Part shown: positions 1-8,801 of the stretch, piece after piece
How the letters are laid out: the number at the start of each line of letters is the position of its first letter
Position numbering within the stretch: the first letter of the stretch is position 1
Assembly (NCBI GenBank): GCA_000769715.1
Contig: JROS01000007.1
Coordinates: 26,307-90,306 of the forward strand
Origin: Desulfobulbus sp. Tol-SR
Lineage (GTDB): Bacteria > Desulfobacterota > Desulfobulbia > Desulfobulbales > Desulfocapsaceae
Direction of reading: 5' to 3'
DNA: 64,000 nucleotides
Translations under genes and position numbers: made by a program
Notes under the pieces: generated by a model
The model's input: only the letters and a program-made list of their open reading frames with translations
Databases searched by the model: none
Told to the model about the DNA's origin: nothing

Positions 1-1928
1 TCTCCGATGCCGAGCAGATAGGCCTCGCCCAGCACGATCCGGTCATCGTCGGCGGATGCTGCAGACGGCGCGCTCTGAGAGAACTGGTAGCGGTTTCTGC
101 CTGATTTCTTGGACTGGTACATCGCGTTGTCAGCCGCCTCGAGCAGTTCGTCCATCTCCCTGCCGTTGCCCGGATACATGCTGATGCCGATGCTGGCCCC
201 GACCCGGCATGTCCGGCCCTCGGCCAGAGAGATCGGGGCTTCGAGCGTAGCCAGCAGCTTGTCGGCAACAGGTCCCACCTGGGCGGTTTCGGTGATGTCG
301 GCGAGAACGACAATGAACTCATCCCCCCCGATCCGGGCCACCGTATCCGACGCCCGCACCGCCGATTGAAATCGTCCGGCCACGGTCTTGAGGACGATAT
401 CACCGCCCTCATGACCGTATCGATCGTTGATCTCCTTGAAGCCGTCAAGATCGATGAACAGGGTCGCCACCCGGGTGTGGTTGCGGCCGGCGGCGGAGAG
501 TGAATGGGACAGCCGGCCGAAGAGGAGCGACCGGTTGGCCAACCCCGTCAGACGGTCATGATAGGCCAGGTACTTCAACCGCAGTTCCGCCTCCTTACGC
601 TCGCTGACGTCACGGGCGGAGGCGAAGATCAGGTCGCCTCGGGCCGCCGATCGCCATTCAATATGGCGATACGAACCATCCCGATGCCGGAAGCGGTTGA
701 CGAACCCGATCACGTCCTTCCCCGCCGCCAGGTCGGACATCGCCGCCAGCGTCGGCTCGACATCCTCCGGGTGCAGATAGCCGATAAAAGGCGTCCCTTC
801 CATTTCGGCAAGCGGATAGCCGAGCACCTTCTCCCAGGAGGGGTTGAGCTGGCGGAAATCGCCGCCGAGATCGGCGATGCACAGCAGATCGGGGGTGATG
901 GCAAAGAAATTTTCGAGAATCTCACGGGCCTCGAACAGCCTCGCTTCCGCCATTTCCATATATTGCCGTCGCTTGCGGATGACAAGGACGCCGGAACCGC
1001 CCACGACGACGAGCAACAGATACAGGCCGCCATACACCAGCACATTGTGCCGCCATTCCGGGAAGACCGCATGAAGATCGCGGCTCACGACGATGGTCAG
1101 GCAGTTGTCCATCCTGAGCCGGGCCGGGTGAATAGTGCGAATCCCGACCAGACGCTGCAGTCCGGCGGGATCGGTGGTCGTTCTGAAGACCTCGCCCTCC
1201 GCACCGGTGCCTGCCGCCCGGGCGATGATGTCAGCGGCGACGACGGGCGTGCTGCCGCGGTCAAGGACTCCTCCCGACTCGATCACGAACAGGCCCCCAT
1301 CCTCATGGACCAGGGCCGACCAGGCATCGGGGGCATACAGCACGGTGTTCAATACGACCCTGAAGGTCGCCGGATTGAGGGAGGCGGCGACCACGCCGGC
1401 GAATTGCCCCTGGTCATCGATGATCGCCCGGGACAGGTTCATCGTCCATGCCCCGAGGGAGGTCGTGAACGGAGAACTGACATAGAGGGTGTCAGGGTGC
1501 GGATTTTTTTTCACCGTCTGGAAAAAATCCCGCTGGAGAAAGGACTTGCCGACGATGTCCCTCTGGTTTGAGGCGACCACCAGCCCCGAATCGTCGAGGA
1601 TGGCGATCGTGCGCAGGCTGGTCATGGCCTCGACCAGGTTTTCGAGCCGCCTGCCGGTCGCCGGGATCGAACCGCGGTCGCTGTGCCAATCCGGCCCCAG
1701 ATCCTGCCGGACCCTCGACAGCGTGTTGCCGATCGCCTCCAGCTGCAGGGCGACCAGGTCATCGATCACCCTGGCCTGGGTCGACAGGCGCTGCCGTTCC
1801 CGAGCCTCTATCTGCGAATAGTCGTAATAGGCGAAGGAGCCGTGCCATAGCCCGAGGATTGTCATGCTCAGGCCGAATATCAGCCATTCCCGGGAAAAAC
1901 GGGCCTGAGGCCTGGTGGTCGAGTTCAT
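1..1928 (-). CDS. Membrane-bound sensor diguanylate cyclase (dCache-like, PAS, GGDEF), 3' end outside window
   Basis: Reading the minus strand from the ATG at 1928 gives about 642 codons that run off the window edge without a stop. Order: an N-terminal membrane segment (around residues 14-35), an extracytoplasmic sensing region of about 270 residues of dCache type, a second membrane segment, a PAS domain, then GGDEF. The active-site motif RIGGDEF is intact, and the RASD motif lies five residues before GGDEF, which fits an allosteric c-di-GMP inhibitory site. It should make c-di-GMP from two GTP in response to an external ligand. Residues after the GGDEF domain are cut, so an additional C-terminal domain cannot be excluded. 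No operon partner is visible in the window. Confidence 0.9.
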   Translation of the reverse strand, partial: MNSTTRPQARFSREWLIFGLSMTILGLWHGSFAYYDYSQIEARERQRLSTQARVIDDLVALQLEAIGNTLSRVRQDLGPDWHSDRGSIPATGRRLENLVEAMTSLRTIAILDDSGLVVASNQRDIVGKSFLQRDFFQTVKKNPHPDTLYVSSPFTTSLGAWTMNLSRAIIDDQGQFAGVVAASLNPATFRVVLNTVLYAPDAWSALVHEDGGLFVIESGGVLDRGSTPVVAADIIARAAGTGAEGEVFRTTTDPAGLQRLVGIRTIHPARLRMDNCLTIVVSRDLHAVFPEWRHNVLVYGGLYLLLVVVGGSGVLVIRKRRQYMEMAEARLFEAREILENFFAITPDLLCIADLGGDFRQLNPSWEKVLGYPLAEMEGTPFIGYLHPEDVEPTLAAMSDLAAGKDVIGFVNRFRHRDGSYRHIEWRSAARGDLIFASARDVSERKEAELRLKYLAYHDRLTGLANRSLLFGRLSHSLSAAGRNHTRVATLFIDLDGFKEINDRYGHEGGDIVLKTVAGRFQSAVRASDTVARIGGDEFIVVLADITETAQVGPVADKLLATLEAPISLAEGRTCRVGASIGISMYPGNGREMDELLEAADNAMYQSKKSGRNRYQFSQSAPSAASADDDRIVLGEAYLLGIG

Positions 1929-2525
1929 GCCGTATCCGTCTCCATCAGTCCCTCACGCACCATCCAGTCCCACCGCCGACGGCCGGCGGACCACGGCGTA
2001 CCTCATCCCGACCTGTTCAATTCCACGAGACAGGCCGGCAACTCATCCTGGTTCCGAATTCTGAGGAGAGTATGCGAATTGGCGGGGGAAGTCAAACAAC
2101 CGTCGCCAACCCTGGCGGGAAACTTTGTCCATGATGCCGTCTGCCGCCGAGATGACCTGCCCAGGGGCACCAACCGGCGACTGCTGCTGCGCCTCGCCCC
2201 GCTGACCGGTCCCCATTCGAGCGATTACGGCGAGAAGCACAACAGCGGCAGACTGGGAGGTGCGGATCAGCTATTTTTGCTGAGATCGCCGCCTGGCGGT
2301 ACGGAGAAGCGGCCATACGCCGGCGCTCAGGGTCCGAATTCCTTTGTTCCGATTGACGGAGAGCGAGAGGCACATTACAAAGAAGTGATGCGGGCCTGTG
2401 GTCCCTGGCTGCCAATGCCTGGGCGGCCGCGACACAACCGCGTTCTCTTCTCCGCTCCGAGGCCCACGCCGCTTGCGGTTTAACTGAAGATTCCCGGCCG
2501 CACGCCGGCTGGAAAGGGGAATACC
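1929..2525. other. Intergenic region, about 600 bp, no convincing gene
   Basis: This gap separates the divergent sensor cyclase and SDR genes. Open frames cross it on both strands (one of 134 codons), but their composition is Arg/Pro-rich, they have no Shine-Dalgarno sequence and resemble no known family. It probably holds the two divergent promoters. I see no strong hairpin terminator or RNA gene in it. Confidence 0.5.
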
Positions 2526-3353
2526 ATGAGATTACACGGCAGGATCGCTCTCATCCCCGGGGCCTCGCGGCCGATCGGGCGGGCCATCGCCCGACGCTTC
2601 GGCGAGGAAGGGGCCACACTGGTCCTCCCTGTCCATGACTGGCCGGAGTCCACCCGGGAGATGACGGAGGAGTTTGAGGGGCGGGGCTTTGCCTTCGTGA
2701 CCATGCCGGTCGACCTGCGCGCCGGGGAGGCGGTGGCGGCCCTGGCGGCGACCATCGAGGGAAGGTTCGGCCGGCTCGATGTTCTCGTCAACAACATCGA
2801 GCGCGGCGGCATGCCGGTGGTCCACGGCAGTTACGATCAGCCCCACAACCGCGGCCAGTGGGAACTCGAGATCGCGACGACGCTGACCGCCAAGTGGCTG
2901 CTCTACCACCATTGCCTGCCCCTGCTGCGGAGGAGCGGCGAGGCGGCGATCGTCAACGTCAGCTCGATCGCCGCCATCACCGGCCGCAGCGGCCCGGCCG
3001 CCCTGGTGTTCAACGACGGCTACAGCGCCGCCAACCGGGCGGTGTCATCGTTTACCGAGACCTGGGCGCGGGAGGCCGGACCGGCAGTGCGGGTCAACGA
3101 GGTGATGCTCGGCCTGATCGACGGCCGCCACGGCGAGCAGACCCGCGGCTGGGGGGCGCTGTCGCCGCAACAGCGGGAGGAACTGCGGCGGCACACGCTT
3201 CTCGGCCGGACCGGCTTGCCGGAGGAGGTCGCGACGGCCGTGCTGTTTGTCGCCGTCGACGCCACCTACATGACAGGGGCGGTGCTGCGGCTGGATGGCG
3301 GTTTTGTCCTCGGCGGCGACCGGGTACCGGAGATGCCGCCGGGCATCCTCTGA
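2526..3353 (+). CDS. SDR-family oxidoreductase-like protein with altered active site
   Basis: A 275-residue protein with the short-chain dehydrogenase fold signature: Gly-rich loop PGASRPIG (11-18), NN motif VNN (88-90), NVSS with Ser147, Tyr166, and a C-terminal LDGGF motif, closest to FabG-like 3-oxoacyl-ACP reductases. The start is well supported by an AAAGGGG ribosome site 6-7 bases upstream. Two departures stand out: the usual TG of the cofactor loop is PG, and the catalytic YxxxK reads YSAAN, so Lys170 is Asn. Catalysis is therefore doubtful, and the substrate is unknown. It is convergent with the nitrilase gene and has no obvious operon partners. Confidence 0.85.
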   Translation: MRLHGRIALIPGASRPIGRAIARRFGEEGATLVLPVHDWPESTREMTEEFEGRGFAFVTMPVDLRAGEAVAALAATIEGRFGRLDVLVNNIERGGMPVVHGSYDQPHNRGQWELEIATTLTAKWLLYHHCLPLLRRSGEAAIVNVSSIAAITGRSGPAALVFNDGYSAANRAVSSFTETWAREAGPAVRVNEVMLGLIDGRHGEQTRGWGALSPQQREELRRHTLLGRTGLPEEVATAVLFVAVDATYMTGAVLRLDGGFVLGGDRVPEMPPGIL

Positions 3354-3361
3354 GCGGCGGC

Positions 3362-4480
3362 CTACCGGATCGCCTTTATCCCGCCGGTCAGCTTGACAAG
3401 CCGGGCCCGTTCGGCCGCGGTGAAGGTATCGAGGCGACAGACGGCGTCGACGCAGCCAAGCGCGGCCAGCAGACGCTGATCGGAATCGCCCTGTACCCCT
3501 GCCGTCACGGCGACAACCAGGAAATCCCCCTGCCGCCGCGCCTCCTCCAGGGACTGGAGCATCGCCGTGTCGACCGGTCCGGCAACCTCGCGGCAGACCA
3601 GGCGCTGCCCCACCCGCCACCTCACCGCCAGCAGGTCGAGACAGGATGCCGCCGACGGCAGAATCTTCCCGGCGTCGTTGAACGGGTACGAAGCAATGGC
3701 AAAGGAGTGGAATCGGGAACGATATTCCTCCCGCGTGCTCCAATCGGGCCGGACCACCACCGCCTGCGGCCCGTCGCCGGCCTCGGCCAGGACCTGCCCC
3801 CGGGGATCGATGACCGTCGAACAGCCGCCCAGGTTCACCCCATCCACCATGCCCCAGCCGTTGCCGGCGACGACAAAGGTCTGATTCTCGAGCGCCCTGA
3901 CCTTGAGCATCGCCCGCCAGTGATCGATCCGCGCCTGTGGCCACTCCGCCGAACAGAGCAGCAGGTCGGCGCCCTGCTGGCACTGCAGCCGCGCCAGCTC
4001 CGGAAAGCGCAGGTCGTAGCAGACCAGACAGCCGATTCGCCCCAGCGGCGTCGTTACCAGGTAAGGCTCGATGCCGGAGATAAAGGCCCGGCCCTCACCG
4101 CCGTAGTAGAAGACCTGCTGTTTCCGGTAGCAGCCCAGGACACCGTCGGCCCCGCTGACATACAGCGTATTGTAGAACAGCTCGCCTTGGTTCTCTTCCG
4201 CCCGTTCCGGCAGCGAGCCGGCGAAGATGCAGTTGTGGCGTCCGGCCAGGGCGGTCAGTTCCTCCAGCATCGCCGGGGTCTCGGCGGCCATAGCGTCAAA
4301 CCGGTCATAGGCAAAGCCCGAGGCCCACAACTCCGGCAGGACAACGAGGCTCCGGTCGAGGCCATCGACCGACTCCAGGGCGCGAGCGATCTGCTGGAGA
4401 TTGCGCTCCGGTTCGCCCAGTTGGATTTGGTACTGGACAAAACCGAGCCCGGCAAAGAGGTCGTCTTCGAGTTCCATCAT
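3362..4480 (-). CDS. Nitrilase/omega-amidase-family hydrolase with C-terminal nucleotidyltransferase-like tail
   Basis: A 372-residue carbon-nitrogen hydrolase. The Glu-Lys-Cys triad is visible as Glu50 (LPELWASGF), Lys120 (CYRKQQ) and Cys154 (LVCYDLRFPE), resembling omega-amidases (YafV/Nit2). The family normally ends near residue 265. Here about 100 further residues follow with the pattern of an RfaE/HldE-type cytidylyltransferase domain (SLEEARRQGDFLVVAV, then RLLAALGCVDAV), but the HxGH nucleotide-binding motif is replaced by VDTAM. ATG at 4480 has GGAGGA six bases upstream and is preferred to a GTG at 4486. It precedes the DVU0298 gene's end by about 60 bp on the same strand, so it is probably last in that operon. 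Substrate unknown. Confidence 0.85.
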   Translation of the reverse strand: MMELEDDLFAGLGFVQYQIQLGEPERNLQQIARALESVDGLDRSLVVLPELWASGFAYDRFDAMAAETPAMLEELTALAGRHNCIFAGSLPERAEENQGELFYNTLYVSGADGVLGCYRKQQVFYYGGEGRAFISGIEPYLVTTPLGRIGCLVCYDLRFPELARLQCQQGADLLLCSAEWPQARIDHWRAMLKVRALENQTFVVAGNGWGMVDGVNLGGCSTVIDPRGQVLAEAGDGPQAVVVRPDWSTREEYRSRFHSFAIASYPFNDAGKILPSAASCLDLLAVRWRVGQRLVCREVAGPVDTAMLQSLEEARRQGDFLVVAVTAGVQGDSDQRLLAALGCVDAVCRLDTFTAAERARLVKLTGGIKAIR

Positions 4481-4543
4481 CTTCACTCCTCCGAGGCGGG
4501 ACCTGCCGTGATCGGTCCCGCCGGTTCCATTGTGACCGCGAGG

Positions 4544-5245
4544 CTATTCCTCTCGCGGCCGCCCCTGTCGAACGAGGTCGGCGACGGTGCAGGTGAGGAA
4601 GCCATCCCCGGTGTAGACCTTGAAGCGATGCCGATCCTGCTTGAGAAAGTCACATTCCTTCCCCTCCATCCTGTCGCCGAGCAGCAGGAGACCGCGGACG
4701 GCCAGCCCCCGGACGTCCCCATCCGGCGATTGGAGATACGGCCGGAGATCACCGGCTATTCCCATCGGCGCCAAAGTCTGCCGATAGCGGGGAATGAGCC
4801 GGCCGATCCCCCACAACAGGCCCCGCTGCAGCATCGGCAGTTCGATGAAGTTGCCGTCCTGGAAGGCCTCCGGACCATCTTCCCGCATGTAGGAGACGAG
4901 CATGTGGAGGTGCTCCTCGGCAAGGGGCCGGCAATGGTACATGATCTCGGCCATCGCCTCCGGCGCCCCCCAGCCGATCCCGCCCGATTCATCGTTGAGA
5001 CTCCAGAGGAACCGCCGCATGACGATGCGGGCGGATTCCAGGTCCTGCCCGGCCATCCGATCGACGGTGGTGCCGAAGACGCTGACGGCATGCCAGCGCA
5101 CCAGTTCGTCCCGATGGCAGAGGGCGGAGAACAGGGGGGCGATCAGGTCGCGGGCGGATAGTGATGCGGTCGTTTCAAGGATGGCGGCCAGATCGGGCCG
5201 ACCAAGCAACAACAGGATCTGGTTTTTTATCTCCCGCCGTCCCAT
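4544..5245 (-). CDS. DVU0298-family HEAT-like repeat protein
   Basis: A 233-residue soluble protein made of helical repeats. The stretch around residues 75-100 (VMRRFLWSLNDESGGIGWG) is the hallmark of the DVU0298 family known from sulfate-reducing bacteria, where the function is uncharacterised. The protein has no membrane segment or catalytic motif that I recognise; by structure it may be a scaffold. It lies 18 bp downstream of the cyclic-nucleotide-binding gene and upstream of the nitrilase gene on the same strand, so the three are likely co-transcribed. GGGGAGTGG precedes the ATG. Confidence 0.8.
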   Translation of the reverse strand: MGRREIKNQILLLLGRPDLAAILETTASLSARDLIAPLFSALCHRDELVRWHAVSVFGTTVDRMAGQDLESARIVMRRFLWSLNDESGGIGWGAPEAMAEIMYHCRPLAEEHLHMLVSYMREDGPEAFQDGNFIELPMLQRGLLWGIGRLIPRYRQTLAPMGIAGDLRPYLQSPDGDVRGLAVRGLLLLGDRMEGKECDFLKQDRHRFKVYTGDGFLTCTVADLVRQGRPREE

Positions 5246-5263
5246 CGTGTGCCACTCCCCCGG

Positions 5264-6346
5264 TCAGTCTTCGCGGCCCTCGAGATCGTCGAGACGTTTC
5301 ATCCCCTGCATCAGCAAGGCCATGAAACCGCCCAGGACGTCCCGTTCCATATCGGCGGGTTTCAGGCCATTGATGAATTTGAACCGTCCCTCGGACCGGC
5401 CGAGGATCTGAAAAAAGGCGTCCGGGCCGGTACTGCCATTGAACTCGGCATGGATGATCTCGCCTTCACGAAAATCGATACAGGCCCGTGTTGTCCCGAA
5501 CTCCAGCTTCAGTCTACCCGTCTTCAGATTGGCATTGATCATCTGGCAGAGTTCGACCACCGAGATATCGTCAAACTGTCCGACCATCCCGGAAGACAGC
5601 TCTTCGGCCCGCTGCAGGTTGATCCTGGTGATCCGGCTGACCAGCAGCTTGTAGAAATAGTCCTGGAGGACGGGAAATTTCGTCAGAATGTGACGGAAAT
5701 CCTTGGACTTCAGCGTCGCGATGTGGCAGGGCTCGGTCGCCACGATGGTGGTCATCGCCGCCTCCCCCGAGAGCAGGCTCATCTCGCCTAAGACATCGCC
5801 CTGCGTCAGCTCGGCAAGAGTGACGCCGTCGTCATCGAGGATCTCGACCCGTCCCGAGATGATGATATAGAGCAGGGTGCCCGGCTCCCCCTTTTGAACG
5901 ATCGGAAAGCCGCTGGGATACGGGGAGAAGGTGAACAGCGTGGCGATGTCCAGGAGATTGTCGTAGGTCAGCGGTGCGAAGATCTCAATGGGCCGGAGCA
6001 GATCGGCGAACTGGACGATCCCCCTGGTCTTTTCCTTGCGATCCCTCGCCGCCAGCATTTTCATCTGCAGCGTGGCATACCCCTTGTCTCTCTTGAACTC
6101 GAAGGAGATGAGACCGGTACACCCGCCGCATTCGAATCGGAACCTCTCGATCTCCCCCCGGCGATAGCGTTCATAGGGGACATCCTCGGTGACGATGACG
6201 ATCAGGTCTCTGGTCAGGGTAAGACAGGTCGGTTTGCCCACCGGCAGGGTAAGGATCCCCTTATTGACCCTGAGTTCCTCGCCGGCATTGTAGATCGGAC
6301 AGCGCTTCTCTTCGGTGATGATAAAGACACCATTGCGGTACTGCAT
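5264..6346 (-). CDS. Cyclic-nucleotide-binding / DUF4388 (PATAN-type) regulatory protein
   Basis: A 360-residue protein. Residues about 1-115 form an N-terminal part of uncertain type (possibly PilZ-like). About 125-245 is a cyclic nucleotide-binding fold with the phosphate-binding cassette signature GDVLGEMSLLSGEAAMTT. The C-terminal about 90 residues match DUF4388, a domain common in deltaproteobacterial signalling proteins (MINANLKTGRLKLEFG). There is no DNA-binding HTH, so it is probably a signalling adaptor rather than a CRP-type regulator. It starts the run continuing into the DVU0298 and nitrilase genes, and follows the small membrane protein gene by 11 bp. Confidence 0.8.
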   Translation of the reverse strand: MQYRNGVFIITEEKRCPIYNAGEELRVNKGILTLPVGKPTCLTLTRDLIVIVTEDVPYERYRRGEIERFRFECGGCTGLISFEFKRDKGYATLQMKMLAARDRKEKTRGIVQFADLLRPIEIFAPLTYDNLLDIATLFTFSPYPSGFPIVQKGEPGTLLYIIISGRVEILDDDGVTLAELTQGDVLGEMSLLSGEAAMTTIVATEPCHIATLKSKDFRHILTKFPVLQDYFYKLLVSRITRINLQRAEELSSGMVGQFDDISVVELCQMINANLKTGRLKLEFGTTRACIDFREGEIIHAEFNGSTGPDAFFQILGRSEGRFKFINGLKPADMERDVLGGFMALLMQGMKRLDDLEGRED

Positions 6347-6357
6347 CCGTCCTCACT

Positions 6358-6690
6358 TCAATCCGATCTGCCGAAGAACAGATAGATGACGAATCCGAGG
6401 ATGACCGCCCCGCCAAAGGCCACCGGCAGTATCTTGGAGATCTGCAGTTCACCATCGACGATCAGGGATTTCATGTATTCGGTGCCGGACACCCACCAGA
6501 CCGCAAGCAGAATGGTGATGATGATCAGGTCCTTCCAGCTCTGTCGGTAGACCAGATAGGCCATCAGGATGCAGAACGGCACCAGGAACCAGGGATTGGT
6601 GAACAAACCGACATAATCGACCTCGGTGACCTGCTCGACCAGATGGGTCGAATCGAACCACTCCACAATTTTATTCCACATTTCGCTCAC
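6358..6690 (-). CDS. Small membrane protein, hypothetical
   Basis: About 110 residues with three likely membrane helices (around 29-46, 52-68 and 86-106) ending in a short charged tail. I do not recognise the family. The 6690 start is a GTG with little ribosome site; an ATG three codons later (6681) is equally possible. It is the first gene of a minus-strand group with the cyclic-nucleotide-binding and DVU0298 proteins (11 bp to the next), hinting at a membrane-linked signalling role, which is inference. Confidence 0.7.
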   Translation of the reverse strand: MSEMWNKIVEWFDSTHLVEQVTEVDYVGLFTNPWFLVPFCILMAYLVYRQSWKDLIIITILLAVWWVSGTEYMKSLIVDGELQISKILPVAFGGAVILGFVIYLFFGRSD

Positions 6691-6967
6691 ATGGGAAAAA
6701 GGATATACTTGTTTCGTCTTCCGTTGCTGCCACCAGCAACCTCACCGGATCATCATGGAGACAATTGCGGAATGATACACTGCTGGAATGAAAGAGCAAT
6801 TCCTTTCTCATCCCCCTTCCGGAAAAGAGGACAAAGCAATCCCCAGCCGGCGATCGCCCGAATCCGGAAATATACCGCATGGAAAAATCCTGTTGCCAAA
6901 TACTACCGGCGGCTTACACTTTATCATGGGTTAAAGTGGAACCTCAACAGGATAGCGCATAATAATC

Positions 6968-7507
6968 ATGGACCATCAGAAATCCAATATCGTACTGATC
7001 GGTATGCCGGGATCGGGCAAGAGTACGGTCGGTATTATCCTTGCCAAGATGATGGCCAAAAATTACGTCGATACCGATGTCCTGATCCAGCTGGCCGAGA
7101 ACAGGACCCTGCAGGATATCGTCAACCGCGACGGTCACATGGTGCTGCGCGATATCGAGGAGCGGGTGCTGCTCGGCGTCACCTGCCGCGACCATGTCAT
7201 CGCCACCGGGGGCAGCGCCGCCTACAGCGCCCGGGCGATGACCCACCTGAAACAGGACGGGTTGTGCGTCTTTCTCCACGTCGACCTGCCGACGCTCAAG
7301 GCCCGGATCAGGAACTACGAGACCCGGGGCCTGGCCAAACGGCCGGAACAGAGCTTTCAAGACCTCTTCGAAGAACGCCTGGGGCTCTACCGCCGCTATG
7401 CCGATATCATCATCGCCGCCTCCGAACCGAGCCAGGAAGCGGTCTGCGAGCAGATCATCGACGAGTTGAAAAGACGCACGGACATCATGGCCGGAGGTGA
7501 TCGATAA
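6968..7507 (+). CDS. aroK: Shikimate kinase
   Basis: A 179-residue P-loop kinase that phosphorylates shikimate in the chorismate pathway. Walker A is GMPGSGKST (13-21). The shikimate-binding signature residues appear in order: DTD (37-39), Arg in VLRDIEE, the ATGG loop, and the lid and adenine-binding Arg residues in AKRPEQ. Length matches AroK/AroL. It overlaps or abuts the next gene and starts a plus-strand group of three. Chorismate from this pathway is also the substrate of MqnA encoded nearby, although the genes are on opposite strands. Confidence 0.9.
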   Translation: MDHQKSNIVLIGMPGSGKSTVGIILAKMMAKNYVDTDVLIQLAENRTLQDIVNRDGHMVLRDIEERVLLGVTCRDHVIATGGSAAYSARAMTHLKQDGLCVFLHVDLPTLKARIRNYETRGLAKRPEQSFQDLFEERLGLYRRYADIIIAASEPSQEAVCEQIIDELKRRTDIMAGGDR

Positions 7508-7508
7508 G

Positions 7509-7898
7509 ATGAAGGACAGCCTGCCGCCCCGCCTGGCGAGAGAACTGGCGACCATCACGGCGATGATCGGCATCCACTGCCGCGACCACCATCATGGTGA
7601 AGGACGGCAACTGTGCCCACAGTGCCGCGAACTGGCGGCCTACGCCGCCAAGCGGCTGGCGAAGTGCCCGTTCCAGCAGAAAAAACCGACCTGCGGCAAT
7701 TGCCCGGTGCACTGCTATGCCCCGCGCTATCGCATCGAGGTCCGCAGCGTCATGCGGTATGCCGGCTCCAGAATGATCTGGGCCCATCCGCTGATGGCCC
7801 TCAGGCATCTGCTTGACGGCCGCCGCCGGGCGCCGGTTGCCGGCCAGCGGCACCACAACGGTCTCTCAATCCGTGACAAGAACAGGACCAAACCATGA
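7509..7898 (+). CDS. Nitrous oxide-stimulated promoter family protein (YgbA_NO)
   Basis: A roughly 129-residue Cys-rich protein matching the YgbA_NO (nitrous oxide-stimulated promoter) family. It has CxxC near CPQC, then CPFQ, and CGNCPVHCY, a cysteine arrangement suggestive of metal or FeS binding, and the family motif HCYAPRYRIEVRSVMRYAGSRM. In enterobacteria the family is induced by nitric oxide; its role here is unknown. ATG at 7509 has a perfect GGAGGTGA eight bases upstream, whereas GTG at 7497 lies inside that site. It overlaps the epimerase gene by four bases (ATGA), so translation is coupled. Confidence 0.85.
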   Translation: MKDSLPPRLARELATITAMIGIHCRDHHHGEGRQLCPQCRELAAYAAKRLAKCPFQQKKPTCGNCPVHCYAPRYRIEVRSVMRYAGSRMIWAHPLMALRHLLDGRRRAPVAGQRHHNGLSIRDKNRTKP

Positions 7899-8788
7899 AG
7901 ATACTCATCACCGGAGCCTCCGGACTGGTCGGCAGCGCCCTGATCGAATCACTGTTCAAGCTAGGTCACACCATCCGGCCGCTGCGCCGCCACAGGAATA
8001 AAACCTGGGGCAGACTATGGGACACGGCATCCCTTGATGCCGACGCCGACCAATCCCCCTTCGATGTGGTGATCAATCTGGCGGGGGAGAACGTCGCCAA
8101 CAAACGTTGGAATGCCCGGCAGAAGGAATTGATCCTGCGGAGCCGGGTGGACAGCACCTGGGAACTGGTGGATTATATCAGCCAGCCCGGCAGACGGCCG
8201 AAACTGCTGATCTGCGCCTCGGCGACCGGCTATTACGGCAACTGCGGCGACGCCATCGTCGACGAGCGGTCACCGTCGGGATCAGGCTTTCTCGCCGAGG
8301 TGTGCCGGCAGTGGGAGGAAACGGCGGCGAAGGCGGAACAGGCCGGAATCAGGGTGGTGTTCCTGCGGTTCGGTATGGTCCTGAGCCCGCGCGGCGGGGC
8401 GTTGTTCAAGATGCTGCCGGCTTTCAAGGCGGGGCTCGGCGGAGTCATCGGCAGCGGCAACCAGTATATCGGCTGGATCAGCATCAACGACCTCGCCGAC
8501 ATCGTCGGCTTCGTGATGGAGAATGAAGGGCTGCAGGGCGCGTTCAATACCGTCTCCCCCATCCCGGTGACCAACAGGGTCTTTGTCAAGACCCTGGGCG
8601 AGGTCCTCGGGAGACCGACCATCATGCCGGCCCCGGCCTTCCTGGTCCGGCTGCTGTTCGGCGAGATGGCCGACGAAATGGTGCTCAGCAGCTGCCGGGT
8701 CGTCCCGACTCGTCTGCTCGAGGCCGGATACCGGTTCAAAGAGCAGGATCTGCGCCAGGTCCTGGCCTCCTGCACCCACAGTCGATAG
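7895..8788 (+). CDS. TIGR01777-family NAD(P)-dependent epimerase (YfcH-like)
   Basis: A 297-residue extended SDR/epimerase. The N-terminal cofactor loop is GASGLVG (7-13). INLAGENV and the catalytic region SATGYYGNCGD are typical of the TIGR01777 (SDR39U) group, and the C-terminal DUF1731-like segment (PAPAFLVRLLFGEMADEMVLSS) is complete. Substrate is unknown for the family. It is translationally coupled to the preceding YgbA_NO gene through an ATGA overlap and converges on purC with only 13 bp between stops. Confidence 0.9.
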   Translation: MKILITGASGLVGSALIESLFKLGHTIRPLRRHRNKTWGRLWDTASLDADADQSPFDVVINLAGENVANKRWNARQKELILRSRVDSTWELVDYISQPGRRPKLLICASATGYYGNCGDAIVDERSPSGSGFLAEVCRQWEETAAKAEQAGIRVVFLRFGMVLSPRGGALFKMLPAFKAGLGGVIGSGNQYIGWISINDLADIVGFVMENEGLQGAFNTVSPIPVTNRVFVKTLGEVLGRPTIMPAPAFLVRLLFGEMADEMVLSSCRVVPTRLLEAGYRFKEQDLRQVLASCTHSR

Positions 8789-8801
8789 GGGAACGCGGGA
8801 C

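Noticed and set aside
504..1571. Long plus-strand open frame (355 codons) over the GGDEF gene
   Set aside because: It lies antisense to a clear sensor cyclase and has Arg/Pro-rich composition with no motif; it is a high-GC shadow.
2858..5161. 767-codon plus-strand frame
   Set aside because: It runs antisense through the nitrilase and DVU0298 genes and overlaps the SDR; no family resemblance.
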